34,408 nucleotides of DNA from Lachnospiraceae bacterium. Lineage in GTDB: Bacteria > Bacillota > Clostridia > Lachnospirales > Lachnospiraceae. Each line of letters opens with the position of its first letter. Positions within the stretch are counted from its first letter, which is position 1. Below are positions 32,299-34,408 of the stretch, piece after piece. The stretch is from contig VSNG01000033.1 in the NCBI GenBank assembly GCA_009774175.1, positions 1 through 34,408 of the forward strand, given 5' to 3'. The translations under genes were made by a program, and so were the position numbers. Below the pieces are notes generated by a model. It searched no databases. It was not told the origin of the DNA and was given only the letters and a program-made list of their open reading frames with translations.

Positions 32299-33342
32299 AT
32301 GAGCGGAAGCGGTGAAAATGTGACGATTCTGGCCATAGAATCCTCCTGCGATGAGACGGCGGCGGCGGTGGTCCGAAACGGCCGGGAAGTGTTGTCGAAT
32401 GTAATTTTTTCTCAGATTGACCTTCATACGCTGTACGGCGGCGTGGTGCCGGAAATTGCCTCCCGCAAGCATATTGAAAAGATCAATCAGGTGATGGAGG
32501 AGGCGCTTTGCAGCGCAGGGATGCAGCTTGCCGACATGGATGCCATTGCCGTTACCTATGGTCCGGGCCTTGTAGGGCCCCTTCTGGTAGGGGTTTCCGC
32601 GGCGAAGGCGGTGAGCTTTGCTTCAGGCATTCCGTTAATCGGCGTCCATCATATCGAGGGTCATATCAGCGCTAATTACATAGAAAATAAAGAGTTGGAA
32701 CCGCCGTTTGTCTGTCTGGTTGTATCGGGCGGACATTCGCATTTGGTGGTGGTGAAGGATTACGGCGAATATGAAATTTTGGGCCGCACCAGAGACGATG
32801 CGGCGGGAGAGGCTTTTGACAAGGTGGCGAGAGCCATCGGCCTTGGTTATCCCGGAGGCCCTAAAATTGATAAGGTTTCCAGAGAAGGAAATCCGGAAGC
32901 GATTGCGTTTCCCCGGGCGAAAGTGGGAGACTCCGACTATGACTTTAGCTTCAGCGGCTTAAAGTCAGCTGTGCTGAACTATTTAAATTCCTGCGAGATG
33001 AAAGGAATTGAGATCTGTCAGGCCGATGTGGCGGCTTCCTTTCAGAAGGCGGTGGTAGATGTGCTCACGGAGCATTCCATGCATGCGCTGTCCGCCTGCG
33101 GAATGAAAAAATTTGCCATTGCCGGCGGTGTGGCGTCAAACTCGGCGCTTCGCAGCGCGCTGGAAAGGGAGTGTGAAAAGAGGGGGATTGCATTTTATCA
33201 TCCGTCGCCCCTGCTTTGCACGGACAATGCGGCCATGATCGGTACGGCGGCCTATTATGAATACAGAAAGGGTGTGCGGCACGGATTTGATCTGAATGCA
33301 GTGCCGAATTTGAAACTGGGGCAAGACATGAAGTCCTGCTAA
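32299..33342 (+). CDS. tsaD: tRNA N6-adenosine threonylcarbamoyltransferase TsaD
   Basis: Catalytic subunit that transfers threonylcarbamoyl from TC-AMP to tRNA A37; 347 aa, normal. Motifs are ILAIESSCDETAAAVV (residues 10-25), YGGVVPEIASRKH, GPGLVGPLLVG, the metal-binding HHIEGH with His118 and His122, VSGGHSHLV, DDAAGEAFDKVARAIGLGYPGGP and FAIAGGVASNSALR. GGAGGAATAGG precedes ATG 32299. It follows the anchored-protein gene by 3 bp and precedes ispD. With tsaE and tsaB nearby, the t6A transfer complex is fully encoded in this cluster. Confidence 0.97.
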   Translation: MSGSGENVTILAIESSCDETAAAVVRNGREVLSNVIFSQIDLHTLYGGVVPEIASRKHIEKINQVMEEALCSAGMQLADMDAIAVTYGPGLVGPLLVGVSAAKAVSFASGIPLIGVHHIEGHISANYIENKELEPPFVCLVVSGGHSHLVVVKDYGEYEILGRTRDDAAGEAFDKVARAIGLGYPGGPKIDKVSREGNPEAIAFPRAKVGDSDYDFSFSGLKSAVLNYLNSCEMKGIEICQADVAASFQKAVVDVLTEHSMHALSACGMKKFAIAGGVASNSALRSALERECEKRGIAFYHPSPLLCTDNAAMIGTAAYYEYRKGVRHGFDLNAVPNLKLGQDMKSC

Positions 33343-33363
33343 GATTGCTGGGGAGCGGAGAAT

Positions 33364-34107
33364 ATGAATAAAAAACGATGCACCGCTATTGTGCTGGCGG
33401 CGGGGCAGGGCAGCCGTATGAAAAGCAGCGTGCCCAAGCAGTATATGCTTTTGCGGGGCAGGCCCGTTATCTGGTATGCGCTGCATGCCATAGAAGAATC
33501 TGATATTATAGACGACTGCATTCTTGTTGCCGGGACAAAGGTAAGCGACATAGAATATATGCGGGATGAGATTGTAGCCCGCTATGGGTTTCAGAAAGTG
33601 GATACCATTGTTGCGGGCGGTGCGCAGAGATATGATTCTGTATATCAGGCATTGAAGGTGATTGCCGACGACGATATGGCGGTTCCAGGCAGGGACGGCT
33701 ATATTTTTATTCATGACGGTGTCCGTCCTTTTCTTACGGAGGAAATTCTGAGGCGTTGTTATGATGCGGTAGAGGAGCATCATGCCTGCGTGGCGGGAAT
33801 GCCGGTGAAGGACACGATCAAGCTTGCGGACGGGGATGGATTTGCTGACACAACGCCGGATCGTGCTCTGCTGTGGCAGATACAGACGCCGCAGGTATTT
33901 GACGCGTCGCTCATTATTTCTTCTTATGAAAAATTAATGCAGGAAAAAGAGAAGCTTATGCAGGAGGGCGTTTCCATTACGGATGACGCCATGACCGTGG
34001 AACGTTTTTCAGGGTGTAAGGTGAAACTGGTGCAGGGATCTTATGAGAATATTAAGATTACCACGCCGGAGGATTTACGGATTGCAGAGGCATTGCTGGG
34101 ATCATAA
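33364..34107 (+). CDS. ispD: 2-C-methyl-D-erythritol 4-phosphate cytidylyltransferase
   Basis: Third enzyme of the MEP isoprenoid pathway (MEP + CTP to CDP-ME); 247 aa. It has the full IspD signature: VLAAGQGSRM (residues 10-19) with VPKQY, VAGGAQRYDSVYQAL, FIHDGVRPF, MPVKDTIK, LWQIQTPQVFD, the TDDAMTVE segment and NIKITTPEDLRIAEAL. The TDDA and KDTIK motifs distinguish it from the cytidylyltransferase at 3077, making this the better candidate for the isoprenoid enzyme. GGAG precedes ATG 33364, 21 bp after tsaD. No ispF or other MEP gene is adjacent in the window. Confidence 0.9.
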   Translation: MNKKRCTAIVLAAGQGSRMKSSVPKQYMLLRGRPVIWYALHAIEESDIIDDCILVAGTKVSDIEYMRDEIVARYGFQKVDTIVAGGAQRYDSVYQALKVIADDDMAVPGRDGYIFIHDGVRPFLTEEILRRCYDAVEEHHACVAGMPVKDTIKLADGDGFADTTPDRALLWQIQTPQVFDASLIISSYEKLMQEKEKLMQEGVSITDDAMTVERFSGCKVKLVQGSYENIKITTPEDLRIAEALLGS

Positions 34108-34121
34108 GCCGATCTGCAGCG

Positions 34122-34208
34122 ATGGCATTTGACGGCGATATCACCCTGCGAACCAATCAATATGACGATTCAGCTAACGCGGTGATAAAGAAAGTGGAGA
34201 CGGCGTAA
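34122..34208 (+). other. 28-codon micro-ORF of uncertain status
   Basis: ATG 34122 to TAA 34206-34208 encodes 28 residues (starting MAFDGDITLRTNQYDD) without an SD. A 10-codon ORF (34212-34244) follows. Either could be a remnant of a lost gene; neither is convincingly translated. Confidence 0.2.
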
Positions 34209-34262
34209 GGTATGGATTTATCGGCGTATTATAACGAAGAATAAAAAATATGGAAAAACATG

Positions 34263-34291
34263 TTGACATGAAAATTTATTTTTGCTAGAAT
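34263..34291 (+). promoter_or_regulatory. strong promoter of the tRNA-Ser gene
   Basis: Consensus TTGACA (34263-34268), a 17-bp spacer and extended -10 TGCTAGAAT (TAGAAT at 34286-34291), about 42 bp before the tRNA. Confidence 0.85.
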
Positions 34292-34332
34292 AATTCTTGC
34301 GCTTGACCTGAGAGCGGGCGCAATGCGAACAC

Positions 34333-34408
34333 GGAGAGGTATCGAAGTGGTCATAACGAGGCGGTCTTGAAAACCGTTTGTCCGCAAGGGCGCGTGGGTT
34401 CGAATCCC
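34333..34408 (+). tRNA. tRNA-Ser (anticodon UGA), 3' end cut by the window
   Basis: The acceptor strand GGAGAGG starts at 34333. The anticodon loop CTTGAAA (34366-34372) gives anticodon TGA at 34368-34370, reading UCN serine codons. A long variable arm (TTGTCCGCAAGGGCGC) and the start of the T arm (GTGGGTTCGAATCCC) follow. The last two T-stem bases, the 3' acceptor strand and the discriminator lie beyond 34408. Confidence 0.93.

Overview
The window looks like a stretch of chromosome from an anaerobic gut-type Clostridia, most likely a Lachnospiraceae member. This is inferred from the gene content: a ptb-buk butyrate pair, a stand-alone PurO-type IMP cyclohydrolase beside a transformylase-only PurH, an FMN-riboswitch-controlled ribU, and DUF975, DUF4190 and YcxB-like membrane proteins. 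Shine-Dalgarno sites are of Firmicutes type and promoters are sigma-A-like. No phage, IS element, rRNA or CRISPR array is visible. Almost everything is on the plus strand; only one three-gene block (17778-19669) is on the minus strand.

Layout. 1-2270: an AT-rich segment with a large HD-domain phosphohydrolase and a small unknown gene, closed by a strong terminator. 2278-4948: a three-gene cassette (RPE-like epimerase, IspD/TarI-like cytidylyltransferase, zinc polyol-phosphate dehydrogenase) that resembles a CDP-polyol pathway. 5001-5571: a small membrane protein gene. 5590-9195: guaB, purO-like and purH (AICAR transformylase only), covering the end of IMP synthesis and the first GMP step. 9196-13651: ptb and buk (butyryl-CoA to butyrate with ATP), separated by a duplicated hairpin repeat, then a GH36 alpha-galactosidase whose start codon overlaps the buk stop. 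13659-17757: secA and prfB; prfB is intact only through a programmed +1 frameshift, here at a UAA rather than the usual UGA. 17762-19669 (minus): DUF4190-like, a zincin-like HExxH protein and DUF975. 19922-22355: tex. 22413-23138: a short orphan oligopeptide-type ABC ATPase.

23122-24299: a strong promoter, FMN riboswitch, intrinsic terminator and the riboflavin transporter gene ribU. 24358-28201: a terminator, two promoters each preceded by 11-bp-phased direct repeats, then a three-gene ABC exporter (ATPase, HlyD-like adaptor, MacB/FtsX permease) resembling YknXYZ. 28211-34107: a YcxB-like gene that appears to be transcribed leaderless, then tsaE, tsaB, rimI, a small zinc-ribbon gene, rnz, a 41-bp tandem repeat, an anchored protein gene, tsaD and ispD. 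This group combines three t6A tRNA-modification genes with tRNA 3'-end processing. 34263-34408: a strong promoter and a tRNA-Ser(UGA) cut by the window edge.

Most of the window is housekeeping. The best candidates for a second look are the UAA prfB frameshift site, the phased repeats before the exporter, the leaderless YcxB-like gene, the CDP-polyol cassette and the AT-rich HD-domain pair. No whole undescribed system can be shown from sequence alone.
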